From assembly GCA_903821395.1 (NCBI GenBank), contig CAIJLJ010000100.1, positions 1-40,460 on the forward strand: 40,460 bases of DNA, given 5' to 3'. The position numbers and the translations under genes were made by a program. Each line of letters opens with the position of its first letter. Within the stretch, counting starts at the first letter, position 1. Source of the stretch: an uncultured Solirubrobacterales bacterium. Lineage in GTDB: Bacteria > Actinomycetota > Thermoleophilia > Solirubrobacterales > Solirubrobacteraceae. Shown piece by piece: positions 24,098 through 32,786 of the stretch. The notes under the pieces are model-generated. The model saw nothing but the letters and a program-made list of their open reading frames with translations. It ran no database searches and was not told the DNA's origin.

Positions 24098-25084
24098 ATG
24101 AGCGACTTCAGCCAGTTTTCAATCGGTTTCGACCAGCGCGACCGCGCCCGTCTGCACGAGCTTTGGGACGGCGTAATTGACTCCCAGCGCTGGTCGGAGG
24201 GCGACCTGACAGCGGCATTTGAAGCAGCCTGGAGCGAGCTTCACTCGATCGGTTCGGTTGCCTTCTCGGGCTGGACCGGAGCCGCGCTCGCAGCGCTGGA
24301 GTTCGCCGGCGTACGCGGCGAAACGGTGCTCTGCCCGTCGAATACCTTCATGGCGACGCCAAACGCCGCGATCAGCGCCGGAGCAAACGTCGTATTCGTT
24401 GACTGCAACCGAGAAGACCTCTGCATGTCGTTCGACGATTTCGAGGCCAAGGTCGCTGAACACAAGCCCAAGGCCGCGATGCTCGTTCACATCGGCGGCC
24501 ACATCGCCTTTGACGTCGAACGGATTGCCGCGCTCTGCAAGGAGCAGGGAATCTTCCTGATCGAGGATTGCGCTCACGCCCACGGAGCGACCTGGAATGG
24601 AAAGCGGCCCGGCTCGTGGGGTGACGCAGGCGTCTATTCGTTCTATGCCACGAAGACGATCTCAACCGGCGAAGGCGGAATGCTCGTCAGCAGCAACGAG
24701 GAGCTACTCGAGTTTGCGCGCCACTTCCGTAACTACGGCAAGCCTGACTACGCGAACTTTGGCCTCAACTTCCGGCTAAGCGAATTCACGGCGGCGATCG
24801 GACTGGTCCAGACCGAGCGACTTGAGGAAATAGTCGCTTGGAAACAGGAAATCGCTCGTACGGTGCTTGATCCGGCACATCCAAATAGGCTCAAAATGCC
24901 CGAAGGCATGGGCTCTGGCTACTACAAGTACATAGTCTTCGACGAAGTCGACCGCTCGACCGGTAAGGTCTATGACGAACCTTGTCACCGGATAATGGGA
25001 ATCGACGTCGAACTACCCAATACCGACTGGGTTGCAACGAACCACTGGTGCGTACCACTCTATTACCAGCCTAATACAGACTGA
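24098..25084 (+). CDS. DegT/DnrJ/EryC1/StrS family aminotransferase
   Basis: This PLP-dependent aminotransferase of nucleotide-sugar type has 328 residues. Landmarks are SGWTGAALAALEFAG (cofactor phosphate loop), CPSNTFMATPNAAISAGA, IEDCAHAHGATWNGK with Asp157, YSFYATKTISTGEGGM with the Schiff-base Lys186, and NFGLNFRLSEFTAAIG. The family catalyses transamination of keto sugars bound to UDP, dTDP or GDP for surface glycan or natural-product sugars. The C terminus stops at about 40 residues short of typical members, just after NHWCVPLYY. The next gene (a sugar-nucleotide epimerase) follows in 16 bases, so both probably act in the same glycan pathway. The substrate cannot be told. Confidence 0.88.
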   Translation: MSDFSQFSIGFDQRDRARLHELWDGVIDSQRWSEGDLTAAFEAAWSELHSIGSVAFSGWTGAALAALEFAGVRGETVLCPSNTFMATPNAAISAGANVVFVDCNREDLCMSFDDFEAKVAEHKPKAAMLVHIGGHIAFDVERIAALCKEQGIFLIEDCAHAHGATWNGKRPGSWGDAGVYSFYATKTISTGEGGMLVSSNEELLEFARHFRNYGKPDYANFGLNFRLSEFTAAIGLVQTERLEEIVAWKQEIARTVLDPAHPNRLKMPEGMGSGYYKYIVFDEVDRSTGKVYDEPCHRIMGIDVELPNTDWVATNHWCVPLYYQPNTD

Positions 25085-25100
25085 TCGGATCTAAAACGCA

Positions 25101-26477
25101 ATGAAAGTACTCGTAACCGGCGGATCGGGCTTCATCGGCTCACATGTCGTTGACCAACTTGTTGAGGCTGGCCACAAGCCGGTCATCTACGACCGCCTCC
25201 CATCGCCATTCCGCGATGACATCCAGACCGAACTGGGCGAGCTCAGCGATCTGACAATGCTTGAACTGGCAATGAGCGGCTGCGATGCCGTGATGCACCT
25301 TGCCGCCGCCGCCGACGTGAACGAAGTTGCGAAGATGCCGGTCGAATCCGAGGCTGCCAACGCCCGCGGAACACTCAACGTCCTTGAGGCTGCGCGCGGC
25401 GCAGGCGTCAAGCGCGTCATCTACGCCAGCACGATCTGGGTCTACACCGGTGAGTCCGGTGAGCGCGTTGACGAGGAGAGCAACCTCGGCATGCCAAACC
25501 ACCTTTACACGGCCTCAAAGCTGGCCGGCGAGATGTACTGCCGCAGCTACAACGAGCTCTACGACCTTGAGTTCACGGTTCTCCGCTTCGGGATCCCCTA
25601 CGGCCCACGCGCCCGGCCAGCAGCCGTCGTGCCAGCATTCGTCGGTAAAGCAATGGACGGTCAGCCTTTGACCGTTGCCGGCGCTGGCGATCAGTCACGC
25701 CGTTTCGTCTACGTCGAAGACCTAGCTTCAGGCTGCGTCAAGGCGCTCGACCCGGTAGCCGCCAACCGCACATACAACCTCGTCAGTGACAGCTCGGTCA
25801 CGATCCTTGAGATCGCCGAGCTGGTCCAAGAGCTCGTTGCCCCAACCGGGATCGAGTACACCGAGCAGCGCACCGCCGATTACGTCGGCGTCGAGGTAAG
25901 CGGCGTCCGTGCCGAAGAGGAGCTCGGCTGGACGGCAGAGACATCCTTCGCCGACGGCGTGAGCCGCTACGTCGAATGGCGCCGCGAGGACGAGGCTCTC
26001 GCGCCGGTATCGCTTCAAAGTTCCACGGCCGCGGTAGCAACCAAGAGCATCTCCGATGCCGTTCTGCGCGTTCGCAAGAGCACTGCCACAGCGCTCGCCT
26101 ACGCGGTCGGCTCACTGGCGATCCTCACCGCTTACGTGATCGCGATCGACTCGCTCGGCCTGCCTGATGCTCAGGTTGGCACGCTCGCCGTGACGATGAG
26201 CGCGGCCCTTGGCGTCTTCCTATCAATCGAGCTGCTGTGGTCGAATCCAAAGACCCGCACGCTCTCTGCGATTACTGCCAGCCTGATCTCTGCGGCCTTC
26301 GTCTTTGCCGTCTTGACGCCTTGGGGCCACAAGATGTTCCACCTTGCAACGCCGAGCCGCTCGGTCATCATCCTCACGATTACTGGTGTTGCGCTGGTGA
26401 TCGCGCTGGCCAGCGCCGGGATTTCCCTGGCGCGCAGGCGCGGCCTTATCGCCGAAGGCGCCCGCGCTCGCGCCTAA
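25101..26477 (+). CDS. NAD-dependent sugar epimerase/dehydratase fused to a four-helix membrane domain
   Basis: Residues 1-295 form an extended SDR: the NAD site VTGGSGFIGSH (5-15), DAVMHLAAAADV (62-73), and the catalytic Tyr136 and Lys140 in YTASK, with GDQSRRFVYVEDLA near 197-209. This is the type of UDP-glucose 4-epimerase or dTDP-glucose dehydratase, with unknown substrate. Residues 327-445 then hold four membrane helices (about 331-349, 360-380, 387-405, 421-444) and a short basic tail, which is unusual. No frameshift or stop separates the parts. It converges on the next gene with a 4-base overlap. The enzyme would be held on the cytoplasmic face of the membrane. Confidence 0.85.
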   Translation: MKVLVTGGSGFIGSHVVDQLVEAGHKPVIYDRLPSPFRDDIQTELGELSDLTMLELAMSGCDAVMHLAAAADVNEVAKMPVESEAANARGTLNVLEAARGAGVKRVIYASTIWVYTGESGERVDEESNLGMPNHLYTASKLAGEMYCRSYNELYDLEFTVLRFGIPYGPRARPAAVVPAFVGKAMDGQPLTVAGAGDQSRRFVYVEDLASGCVKALDPVAANRTYNLVSDSSVTILEIAELVQELVAPTGIEYTEQRTADYVGVEVSGVRAEEELGWTAETSFADGVSRYVEWRREDEALAPVSLQSSTAAVATKSISDAVLRVRKSTATALAYAVGSLAILTAYVIAIDSLGLPDAQVGTLAVTMSAALGVFLSIELLWSNPKTRTLSAITASLISAAFVFAVLTPWGHKMFHLATPSRSVIILTITGVALVIALASAGISLARRRGLIAEGARARA

Positions 26478-27178
26478 CTGTCGCTGAGCGTCCGAAACTG
26501 AAGTCCGCTCGCTGCTACTCGCTCTAGTACTGCGGGCAGCGCCGCGACCGTGTTGCGCCAGCAACCAAAGTCGCTGTACCAGTCGGCGTCATGAAGCAGC
26601 AGGACATCGCCAGCGCTGAGGTCGGCCGTGACCATCTCGCTGATCGTCGCTGCCGTTGACTTGGCAGACCAGTCTCTCCCCCAGCGCGACCAAAGCAGCG
26701 GCTCGAGCCCTTGCTCGCGGGCGATCTTAAGACCGGGGTAGGAGTAGATCCCGAGCGGTGGGCGGTGAAAGCGCGGGCGGCTGCCAGTCAGCTCACCGAT
26801 TGTGACCTGAGCGCGGTCAAGATCTGCGGCGATGATGCTCGGCGCGAGGCGCAGCATCACGCGGTGGCGGTCGCCGTGAACAGCTACCTCGTGGCCCTCG
26901 CTTGCGATCCGCTCGGCTAGCTCCGGGAAGGCCCGCACCTGCTCGCCGACGAGGAAGAAGGTGGCTTTGGCTCCCGACGCGGCCAGTAGGTCGAGAACAG
27001 CCGGCGTTCCTTCCGGGTGTGGGCCATCATCGAAGGTGAGCGCAACCCCGGTACCGCCTTCAATCCGCCTCGGCACTCCGAGCGCCGAGGCCAGCGCAGG
27101 AATCAGCGGCGCCAGCGCCGGCAATGACCAAGCGGCGCCAACTCCGGCGCCAACCACTGCCGCAGCGCGGGCGCTCAC
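26474..27178 (-). CDS. polysaccharide deacetylase (NodB domain), second copy
   Basis: The 234-residue protein has an N-terminal hydrophobic segment, then GVALTFDDGPHPEGTP (motif 1), EVAVHGDRHRVM with HxxxH (motif 2), RFHRPPLGIYSYPG (motif 3 with Leu at the usual aromatic position), and VLLLHDADWY (late motif with LLHD). It should deacetylate a glycan or a glycolipid precursor at the membrane. The GTG start at 27178 overlaps the stop of the glycosyltransferase gene (GTGA), so the two are co-translated and likely act in one pathway. It differs in domain layout from the stalked copy at 16723. Confidence 0.9.
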   Translation of the reverse strand: MSARAAAVVGAGVGAAWSLPALAPLIPALASALGVPRRIEGGTGVALTFDDGPHPEGTPAVLDLLAASGAKATFFLVGEQVRAFPELAERIASEGHEVAVHGDRHRVMLRLAPSIIAADLDRAQVTIGELTGSRPRFHRPPLGIYSYPGLKIAREQGLEPLLWSRWGRDWSAKSTAATISEMVTADLSAGDVLLLHDADWYSDFGCWRNTVAALPAVLERVAASGLQFRTLSDS

Positions 27179-28272
27179 TGCTCTACTCCAGCCAAGGCGA
27201 GGATCTCAGCAGCGGCGGAAGGGCGAGCGCCGTAGCCCAGTTCAGCGGTGCGAGGGCGGCTTAGGGCGCGGGCCAGCGCGTCGGCAAGCGCCGAGCGGTC
27301 AGCGGCTACTTCAGCGAGTGCGAAACGCTCATAGGCTTCGTTGTTCAGTCGGATGTGCGCCACCCCCCAACCGTACGAGATCAGCTGACATCCACGCACG
27401 CGAGCCTCAAAGGCTGTCAGCCCTGCGGTCGAATGGATCAGCACGTCGGCTGCTGCGAGCAGTTCAGGCATCTGCTCTGTAAAACCGATCACCTTGGCGC
27501 GCGGAGCGCGGGCGAAGCTCTCGCGCAGCCGCGCCTGAACCTGCTCGCTGCGGCCGCAGAGAATTACAACGCGCCCCTCTGGGTCGGCGGCGAGCGCTAC
27601 CTCGGCCGCGCCGCCGAGATCTCCCACCGCCCAGCCGCCACCAGAGACGAGGATCAATGGTCCGGTGGCAGGCAGCTCAAGCGCCGCTCGCGCATCGCTC
27701 TGGCTTAGCGGCTGCTCAAACTGCGGCGAGGTCATGCCGCGAACGCAGACGATCCTGCTGCCCGGCGCAATCTCCTCGACCTCAGCGCGCGACTCTTCTT
27801 CGGTGATCAAGTGGAGATCAGCTCCAGGATGAGCCCAGTAGCGAAGCCCTGAGAGATCGGTGATCGCTGAAGCAACGGGGATTGCCAGCTCTCCGCGTTG
27901 GCGCAGCCGCCCGAGCAGGTCGGTTGCCACCGGGTGAGTGCAGACGATCACGTCGGGCCGCTGCTCGGCGATGAGCGCCAGCAAACCTTTGCGCCCTACC
28001 CGCTCGGCGAGCCACTGGCTGAACTTGCGCGTCGGGCCAAAGCGCGAGACCAAGTAGTAGACGCCGTCGAAGAGCCAGTTGAAGCGGTCGAACATCAACT
28101 CGGAGCTGTCATCAATCAGCAGCCGACCTGTCGTTCCCATCGCCGCAACGCCATCGCGGATCGTCACTTCGCACTGCGGATCCAGCTGAACCAGCCCATC
28201 GGAGATCATCCGCGCCGGCAGATTGTGGCCTTCGCCAATACCGGCGCTGAGAATGAGAACGCGTGCTGACAT
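27175..28272 (-). CDS. MGDG-synthase-like glycosyltransferase
   Basis: The 365-residue protein is a GT-B glycosyltransferase of the MGDG synthase/MurG-like type. Its N terminus, VLILSAGIGEGHNLPARMI, matches the opening of MGDG synthases (Ser-x-Gly-x-Gly-His). It continues with DVIVCTHPVATDLL and GPLILVSGGGW. The sugar-nucleotide site is VIGFTEQMPELLAAADVLI followed by STAGLTAFEA with the conserved Glu. It probably glycosylates a lipid or a related acceptor at the inner membrane leaflet. I chose ATG 28272; the longer frame to 28581 runs through the DMT transporter on the other strand and is not conserved. The stop overlaps the deacetylase start. Confidence 0.87.
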   Translation of the reverse strand: MSARVLILSAGIGEGHNLPARMISDGLVQLDPQCEVTIRDGVAAMGTTGRLLIDDSSELMFDRFNWLFDGVYYLVSRFGPTRKFSQWLAERVGRKGLLALIAEQRPDVIVCTHPVATDLLGRLRQRGELAIPVASAITDLSGLRYWAHPGADLHLITEEESRAEVEEIAPGSRIVCVRGMTSPQFEQPLSQSDARAALELPATGPLILVSGGGWAVGDLGGAAEVALAADPEGRVVILCGRSEQVQARLRESFARAPRAKVIGFTEQMPELLAAADVLIHSTAGLTAFEARVRGCQLISYGWGVAHIRLNNEAYERFALAEVAADRSALADALARALSRPRTAELGYGARPSAAAEILALAGVEQ

Positions 28273-28299
28273 CACATCCCATCGTAGACTCGCACAACT

Positions 28300-29199
28300 G
28301 TGAGCGACATCGTCATCGGAATTCTGCTGGCCGCGGGAGCCTCCGCCTGCTTCAACCTCGCGACGGTCGTTCAGGCTGGAGAGACGCGAAAGGTTGAACG
28401 CAGCAGCTCGGCGAGCCTCGCGCTGCTGGGCCACCTTGTGCGGCGCAAACGCTGGTTGGCTGGAGTTGGCGTGCAGGTAATCGCCGTGCCCCTGCAGCTC
28501 GCTGCGCTTACCTTCGCGCCGCTGGCGGTGGTGCAGCCAGCCGACGCAACCGGACTGGTAGTGCTGCTGATCGCCGGGCAACGGATGCTTGGTGAGAAGG
28601 CGACCTGGCGTGAGGCAGCAGCTGTCGGAGCGATCCTGCTCGGCGTCGTTGGCGTGGCGCTAAACGGACCCGCTCACTCGCCTGACAACGCTGGCGCCCT
28701 CGAGCTGGTGATTGTCCTGGCCCCACTGACGCTGCTGGCGCTATCGCCCTACCTGATTCGGCGCGAGCTGCCTAGCAACGTGATGGTCCTCGCCGCGGGC
28801 ACGGCCTTCGCGCTAACCGCGTTCTTGATGAAAATCCTCTCCGACTCGCTGCTAAACCACGCTTGGGGAGCATTGATCATCTGGGGCGCAGCGGCGGCGC
28901 TAATCGCGGTGCTCGGACTGAGCAGCGAGCAGAGCGCCCTGCAGGAGCGGCCGGTCGCTCGCGTGGCACCAGTGATCTTTGTGCTGGAGCTCGCGCTACC
29001 GATTGCGCTGGGGCCAATCGTCGGTGGTGAACATTGGCCGACCGACCCCGCGACCGTCGCCCTGCTGCTCGCGTCGCTGTTGCTGACGATCGCTGGAGCG
29101 TTCTCGCTGATGCGCTCTGGCCCTGTTGCGGCGGTGCTAGTAGCCGAGCAGCAAGCAGAGGCAGCACCGGGCGATGGCTCTGCAGCAACCCCCGGCTAG
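28300..29199 (+). CDS. DMT-superfamily transporter (EamA/NIPA-like)
   Basis: The 299-residue protein has about nine or ten hydrophobic helices with the drug/metabolite-transporter look: an N-terminal helix, FAPLAVVQPADATGLVVLL in the middle of the first half, GAILLGVVGVALNG, and a second half repeating the pattern and ending AGAFSLMRSGPVAAVL. The VVQP-A--A motif is found in DMT-type transporters related to NIPA and EamA groups. The transported compound is unknown. The start is GTG at 28300, 27 bases divergent from the glycosyltransferase. The C-terminal tail is Ala and Gly rich. Confidence 0.8.
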   Translation: MSDIVIGILLAAGASACFNLATVVQAGETRKVERSSSASLALLGHLVRRKRWLAGVGVQVIAVPLQLAALTFAPLAVVQPADATGLVVLLIAGQRMLGEKATWREAAAVGAILLGVVGVALNGPAHSPDNAGALELVIVLAPLTLLALSPYLIRRELPSNVMVLAAGTAFALTAFLMKILSDSLLNHAWGALIIWGAAAALIAVLGLSSEQSALQERPVARVAPVIFVLELALPIALGPIVGGEHWPTDPATVALLLASLLLTIAGAFSLMRSGPVAAVLVAEQQAEAAPGDGSAATPG

Positions 29200-29245
29200 C
29201 AGCGACAACTACGGCGCTCGCTCGCGCCGGGTATCGTCGCAGGCG

Positions 29246-30241
29246 ATGGCAAGCCGCCCAGACTCTAAACCAGCCCGCCACGTGCGCGTAATCGCCGCCG
29301 GCGGGACAATCGCGATGAGCGGCGATGGCGGGGCTACGCCCGAGCTCGACGCCGACGCGCTGATCAGGTCGGTTCCCGGGCTGGAAGCGCATGAAGGGCT
29401 TGAGGCCCAAACGCTCGTCAACCTCCCGAGCGCCCACCTCAGCCTCACCCAGCAGCTTGAGATCTGCCGCGCCGCGCGCGAGGCAGCTCGGCGCGGGATC
29501 GGCGTTGTTGTCACCCACGGCACCGACACGCTCGAAGAGACCGCGATGCTCTGCGACATCATCAGCGACGCCGACGCGCCGATTGTCTTCACCGGCGCGA
29601 TTCGCACCGCCAGCGCCCCCGGCGCAGACGGGCCCGCCAACTTAGTTGACGCCGTCAGTGTCGCCGCCAGTGAGGACGCGGCTGGGCTAGGTGTCTTGGT
29701 CGTCTTTGGCGGCGAGATCCATCACTCGCGCGTTGTGCGCAAGACCGACACCACATCGCTCACTGCCTTCTCATCGCCACAGATCGGCCCGCTCGGCCGC
29801 GTAACGGAGGGTCACCCGACGATCTGGTCAAGGCTGCCGCGCAACCCGACGCTCGACCCGCCGCAGCTCGAAAAGCGCGTTTTCATTGTTCCCACCTCAG
29901 CCGGCGATGACGGCTCGTTGGCGCGCGCAGCGCTTTCAACAGATCCCGACGGCGTCGTAATCGGCACGCTCGGGGCAGGCCACTTGACGCCGGAGCTGCT
30001 TGAGCTTTGGGCTGAGGCCGCTCAGCGAATCCCGATCATCGCCTACTGCCGCCCTGAGCGAGGAGTGATTCTCAACTCCACTTACGGCTACGCCGGCTCG
30101 GAGATGGACCTGCGTTTGACAAACGTGATCCCGGCCGGCTTCCTCTCACCACAGGCGGCTCGGATGAAACTGCTCGCCTGCCTCGCCTGCGGCCTCTCGA
30201 TCGACGAGGTTCGTTGGGCGTTCAGCCAGGACGACGGCTGA
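29246..30241 (+). CDS. L-asparaginase (asparaginase/glutaminase family)
   Basis: The 331-residue enzyme hydrolyses asparagine to aspartate and ammonia. The first catalytic motif AAGGTIAM has the nucleophile Thr21, and the second VVVTHGTDTLEET has Thr93-Asp94. GAIRTASAPGADGPANL and YGYAGSEMDL are also conserved. There is no signal peptide, so it is probably cytoplasmic; a type I/II distinction is not safe. I chose ATG 29246 because the upstream extension in the open frame is unlike the family and overlaps the preceding gene. The stop at 30241 directly touches the stop of the convergent gene. Confidence 0.93.
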   Translation: MASRPDSKPARHVRVIAAGGTIAMSGDGGATPELDADALIRSVPGLEAHEGLEAQTLVNLPSAHLSLTQQLEICRAAREAARRGIGVVVTHGTDTLEETAMLCDIISDADAPIVFTGAIRTASAPGADGPANLVDAVSVAASEDAAGLGVLVVFGGEIHHSRVVRKTDTTSLTAFSSPQIGPLGRVTEGHPTIWSRLPRNPTLDPPQLEKRVFIVPTSAGDDGSLARAALSTDPDGVVIGTLGAGHLTPELLELWAEAAQRIPIIAYCRPERGVILNSTYGYAGSEMDLRLTNVIPAGFLSPQAARMKLLACLACGLSIDEVRWAFSQDDG

Positions 30242-31696
30242 TCAATCCGAGCTGGCCGGGCCGCGGTCGGCGAAGACTATCTCCCTGAGCTGCTGCGCAT
30301 AGTCGGAATCGAGCACGATCGCTTCGAGCTCAATGTGATCGCTCATCAGCGCCTGCAGCCGCAGGTGATCATGACCAGCGGCGGCGCATAGCGCTAGACC
30401 GCAGTAGAAAAAGTCGAACTCGCGCAGCTGCTCGATTGCCTCTTCCAGTTCCGCAGCGGTCAGCGTTTCAAGGTCAAGGTCGCAGTAGACAACATCGTCG
30501 TGGTGGTGGACGGCTGAACGGACAGCTTCGATCAGTTGAGCGCGGCCCTCGTCGCCCCAGCGGCCCACTGTGATCACGGAACTCGTGCGCTGCTCGTCGC
30601 GCTCGATCTGCGCTGACGGGCGCTCACCGAGCTGCTCTAGCGCGAGCTGAGGCTGGGGCTCAACGGTTTCAAGTTCAAGATTTGCGTAGGCGGCCGCCAG
30701 CGGCTCGGAGTAGCGCGCAGGGAAGCTGACTGCCCGCGGCGAGAGGTCGAGCGGCAAGTAGGTGAGCAGCGAGGCGCCGCGCGGGGTCGGCTGGCCGCTC
30801 TCGTCCTTGCCCTGCGGCACTGAGCCGAGCATCAGCGCGCTTTCGCGGTATCCACGCGAATGCTCGGCCCGCTGGCTGTACGGGTGGCCGGTAACGGCGC
30901 GAGCGTAGACCGCCTCTGCCTTGACCGCGCGGGCGCGCTCGATTGTGTGCTCGAAGAGGCGATTAAAGATCCCGAGGCCGCGGTAGGCCGGGTGGACGAC
31001 TGCCACCCCGGTTTCACCGGCCTCGTCGCTCTTCTCAAGCAGCAGCGCATGGTGGCCGACAATCTCCCCAGCGAGAACGGCAACGGTCGAGTGCAGGCGG
31101 CCGGTTTCGATTTGCTCGGCAACCCAGCGTGGCTGATAGAAATTGGGGTGACCGTAGCCAAGCCCGTAGTTGGTGTAGAGCAGCCGCGAGACGGCCTCCA
31201 CATCGGCGGGCTCGGTGTTCTTGATCTCGATCTGATCGGCTGTCGCTTCGCTCTCGCCGGTCTCGCGCGCGAACTGCGAGAAGGCGACTAGCTCCTCCGG
31301 CACAACGCCGTTCGCTTCGACCGCGGTACTTAGGCGCTTCCCGTCTCGGCCGAGGTTGACGAGCCGCAGGTCGTGCGTGATCGCTTCAATCTCAGCGAGC
31401 TCGGGCGGCATTCCGTCGAGGCCACCACCGAAGGCCGCGATCGGTTCACCCCAATCCTCAATCGTGCAGCGGACCGCGCCCTCAGCTAGCTCTAGCTGCA
31501 CGACCAGCTCGCCGGTCGGGTCATCCGGGTAGGCACGCTCGATCACCCAGGCCGTGAGCGTGTGGACGACGTGCGCGAGGCGCTCAGCATCTGCCGGCTC
31601 AATCCCGCGGGCGGCCGAAAAGCGCTCAACGACGCCATCAACTAGCGCCAGCTCGCTGTTCTCGCTGCCGATTGAAATTCGCACACGGTTAGCCAT
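30242..31696 (-). CDS. RsbW-like ATPase domain fused to GNAT acetyltransferase
   Basis: The 484-residue protein joins two domains. Residues about 1-130 resemble an anti-sigma-factor (RsbW/HATPase_c_2) histidine-kinase-like ATPase, with EDWGEPIAAFG as the Asp-x-Gly-x-Pro box and a late RLVNLGRDGKRLSTAV segment. The usual N-box is degraded: HTLTAWVIERAY has Trp50 where Asn binds magnesium. Residues about 155-300 are a GNAT domain, with GVAVVHPAYRGLGIFNRLF containing the R-x-x-G acetyl-CoA loop (Arg239, Gly242) and NTEPADVEAVSRLLYTNYG at the start. The last 180 residues have no motif that I recognise. The substrate is unknown. It converges on asparaginase with no base between. Confidence 0.82.
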   Translation of the reverse strand: MANRVRISIGSENSELALVDGVVERFSAARGIEPADAERLAHVVHTLTAWVIERAYPDDPTGELVVQLELAEGAVRCTIEDWGEPIAAFGGGLDGMPPELAEIEAITHDLRLVNLGRDGKRLSTAVEANGVVPEELVAFSQFARETGESEATADQIEIKNTEPADVEAVSRLLYTNYGLGYGHPNFYQPRWVAEQIETGRLHSTVAVLAGEIVGHHALLLEKSDEAGETGVAVVHPAYRGLGIFNRLFEHTIERARAVKAEAVYARAVTGHPYSQRAEHSRGYRESALMLGSVPQGKDESGQPTPRGASLLTYLPLDLSPRAVSFPARYSEPLAAAYANLELETVEPQPQLALEQLGERPSAQIERDEQRTSSVITVGRWGDEGRAQLIEAVRSAVHHHDDVVYCDLDLETLTAAELEEAIEQLREFDFFYCGLALCAAAGHDHLRLQALMSDHIELEAIVLDSDYAQQLREIVFADRGPASSD

Positions 31697-31741
31697 CGCC
31701 GCAGCCTACGACAGAAAGTTGTCTGCGCGTACTCTGTGCAG

Positions 31742-32767
31742 GTGACGTCGAATTTCGAAAGCGAGCCGCGGGGGCAGAAGGTTGTCCGGCGGCTGAAGAC
31801 GATCCCGCCGATCATGATCGGCTTGGTGCTGGTAACGGCGCTGCTGCCGCTGCTGCTGATCGGCGCGATTCTGGTTGACCTCTTCCGCGCAATCACCCAG
31901 CGCAAACCGGCGATGGCGCTGCGGCTGGTCGCCTTTCTTTGGATCTACCTCGCGACCGACACGTTGGGGTTGATCACGCTCTTTGCGCTCTGGCTGCTGA
32001 GCGGATTCGGGAGCAACCGCACGATGATGCTTAATTCCACCTGGCGCTTTCAGCAGTTGTGGGTCCGCGTGCTGCTGGGCTCGGTCAAGCTGCTGTTCGG
32101 GCTGCGAATCATTGATGAGGGCGCCGAGTGCCTGACGCCAGGCCCTGTAATTGTCCTAATTCGCCACGCCAGCATCGTTGACAACCTGCTGCCCTCAGCG
32201 CTGGTCGCCGCGCGTGAGCGAGTCCGCCTTCGCTACGTGCTCAAGCGCGAACTTCTGTCGGAGCCGTGCCTCGACGTCGCCGGCCAGCGTTTGCCGAACT
32301 ACTTTGTCCGCCGCGACACCGGTGAGGAGATTGAGCGCGAACGGATCGGCCAATTGGCCAGCGGAATGGGAAGCGAGGACGGGTTCCTTCTTTATCCCGA
32401 GGGGACTCGCTTCACCGCCGAGCGGCGGCAGCGAGCGCTGGAAAAGATTGGCGAGCGCGACCCGCAGCGGGCCGCTCGGCTCGAGCCAATCGAATACCTG
32501 CTGCCACCAAAGGTTGGCGGTCTACTGGCGGTGCTGGAGCAGGCTCCAGAAGCCGACATCGTGCTGATGATTCACCAGGGGTTCGATGGTCTGCGGCTGA
32601 TCTCCGACATCTGGGGCGGCGCACTCGTCGGGCGCGTAATCAACGTTCGCTTCACGCGCGTTCCGCATGATCAGATTCCGCCTGCTCGCGACGATCAGGT
32701 CGCGTGGCTTGACGAGCTTTGGCTTGAAGCCGACCGCTGGGTCGCTATGAAGGCAACCGAAGGCTGA
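31742..32767 (+). CDS. PlsC-like lysophospholipid acyltransferase
   Basis: The protein has two N-terminal membrane helices (about 22-45 and 60-87) and a PlsC domain. The catalytic motif is IRHASIVDNLLP (HxxxxD) and the substrate motif is LLYPEGTRFT (the usual FPEGTR reads YPEGTR). Family members add acyl chains to lysophosphatidic acid or related glycerophospholipids on the cytoplasmic face. The C-terminal third includes IVLMIHQGFDGL. Start choice is open: GTG at 31742 or GTG 31736 two codons earlier, neither with a clear ribosome binding site. It begins a plus-strand run of five genes that ends at the usp gene. Confidence 0.87.
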   Translation: MTSNFESEPRGQKVVRRLKTIPPIMIGLVLVTALLPLLLIGAILVDLFRAITQRKPAMALRLVAFLWIYLATDTLGLITLFALWLLSGFGSNRTMMLNSTWRFQQLWVRVLLGSVKLLFGLRIIDEGAECLTPGPVIVLIRHASIVDNLLPSALVAARERVRLRYVLKRELLSEPCLDVAGQRLPNYFVRRDTGEEIERERIGQLASGMGSEDGFLLYPEGTRFTAERRQRALEKIGERDPQRAARLEPIEYLLPPKVGGLLAVLEQAPEADIVLMIHQGFDGLRLISDIWGGALVGRVINVRFTRVPHDQIPPARDDQVAWLDELWLEADRWVAMKATEG

Positions 32768-32786
32768 GCGCCGTACCCTCAGGTAT

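Noticed and set aside
27175-28581. Longer glycosyltransferase frame reaching 28581
   Set aside because: The extra 103 codons lie antisense to the DMT transporter and are not protein-like. The GT domain begins at 28272.
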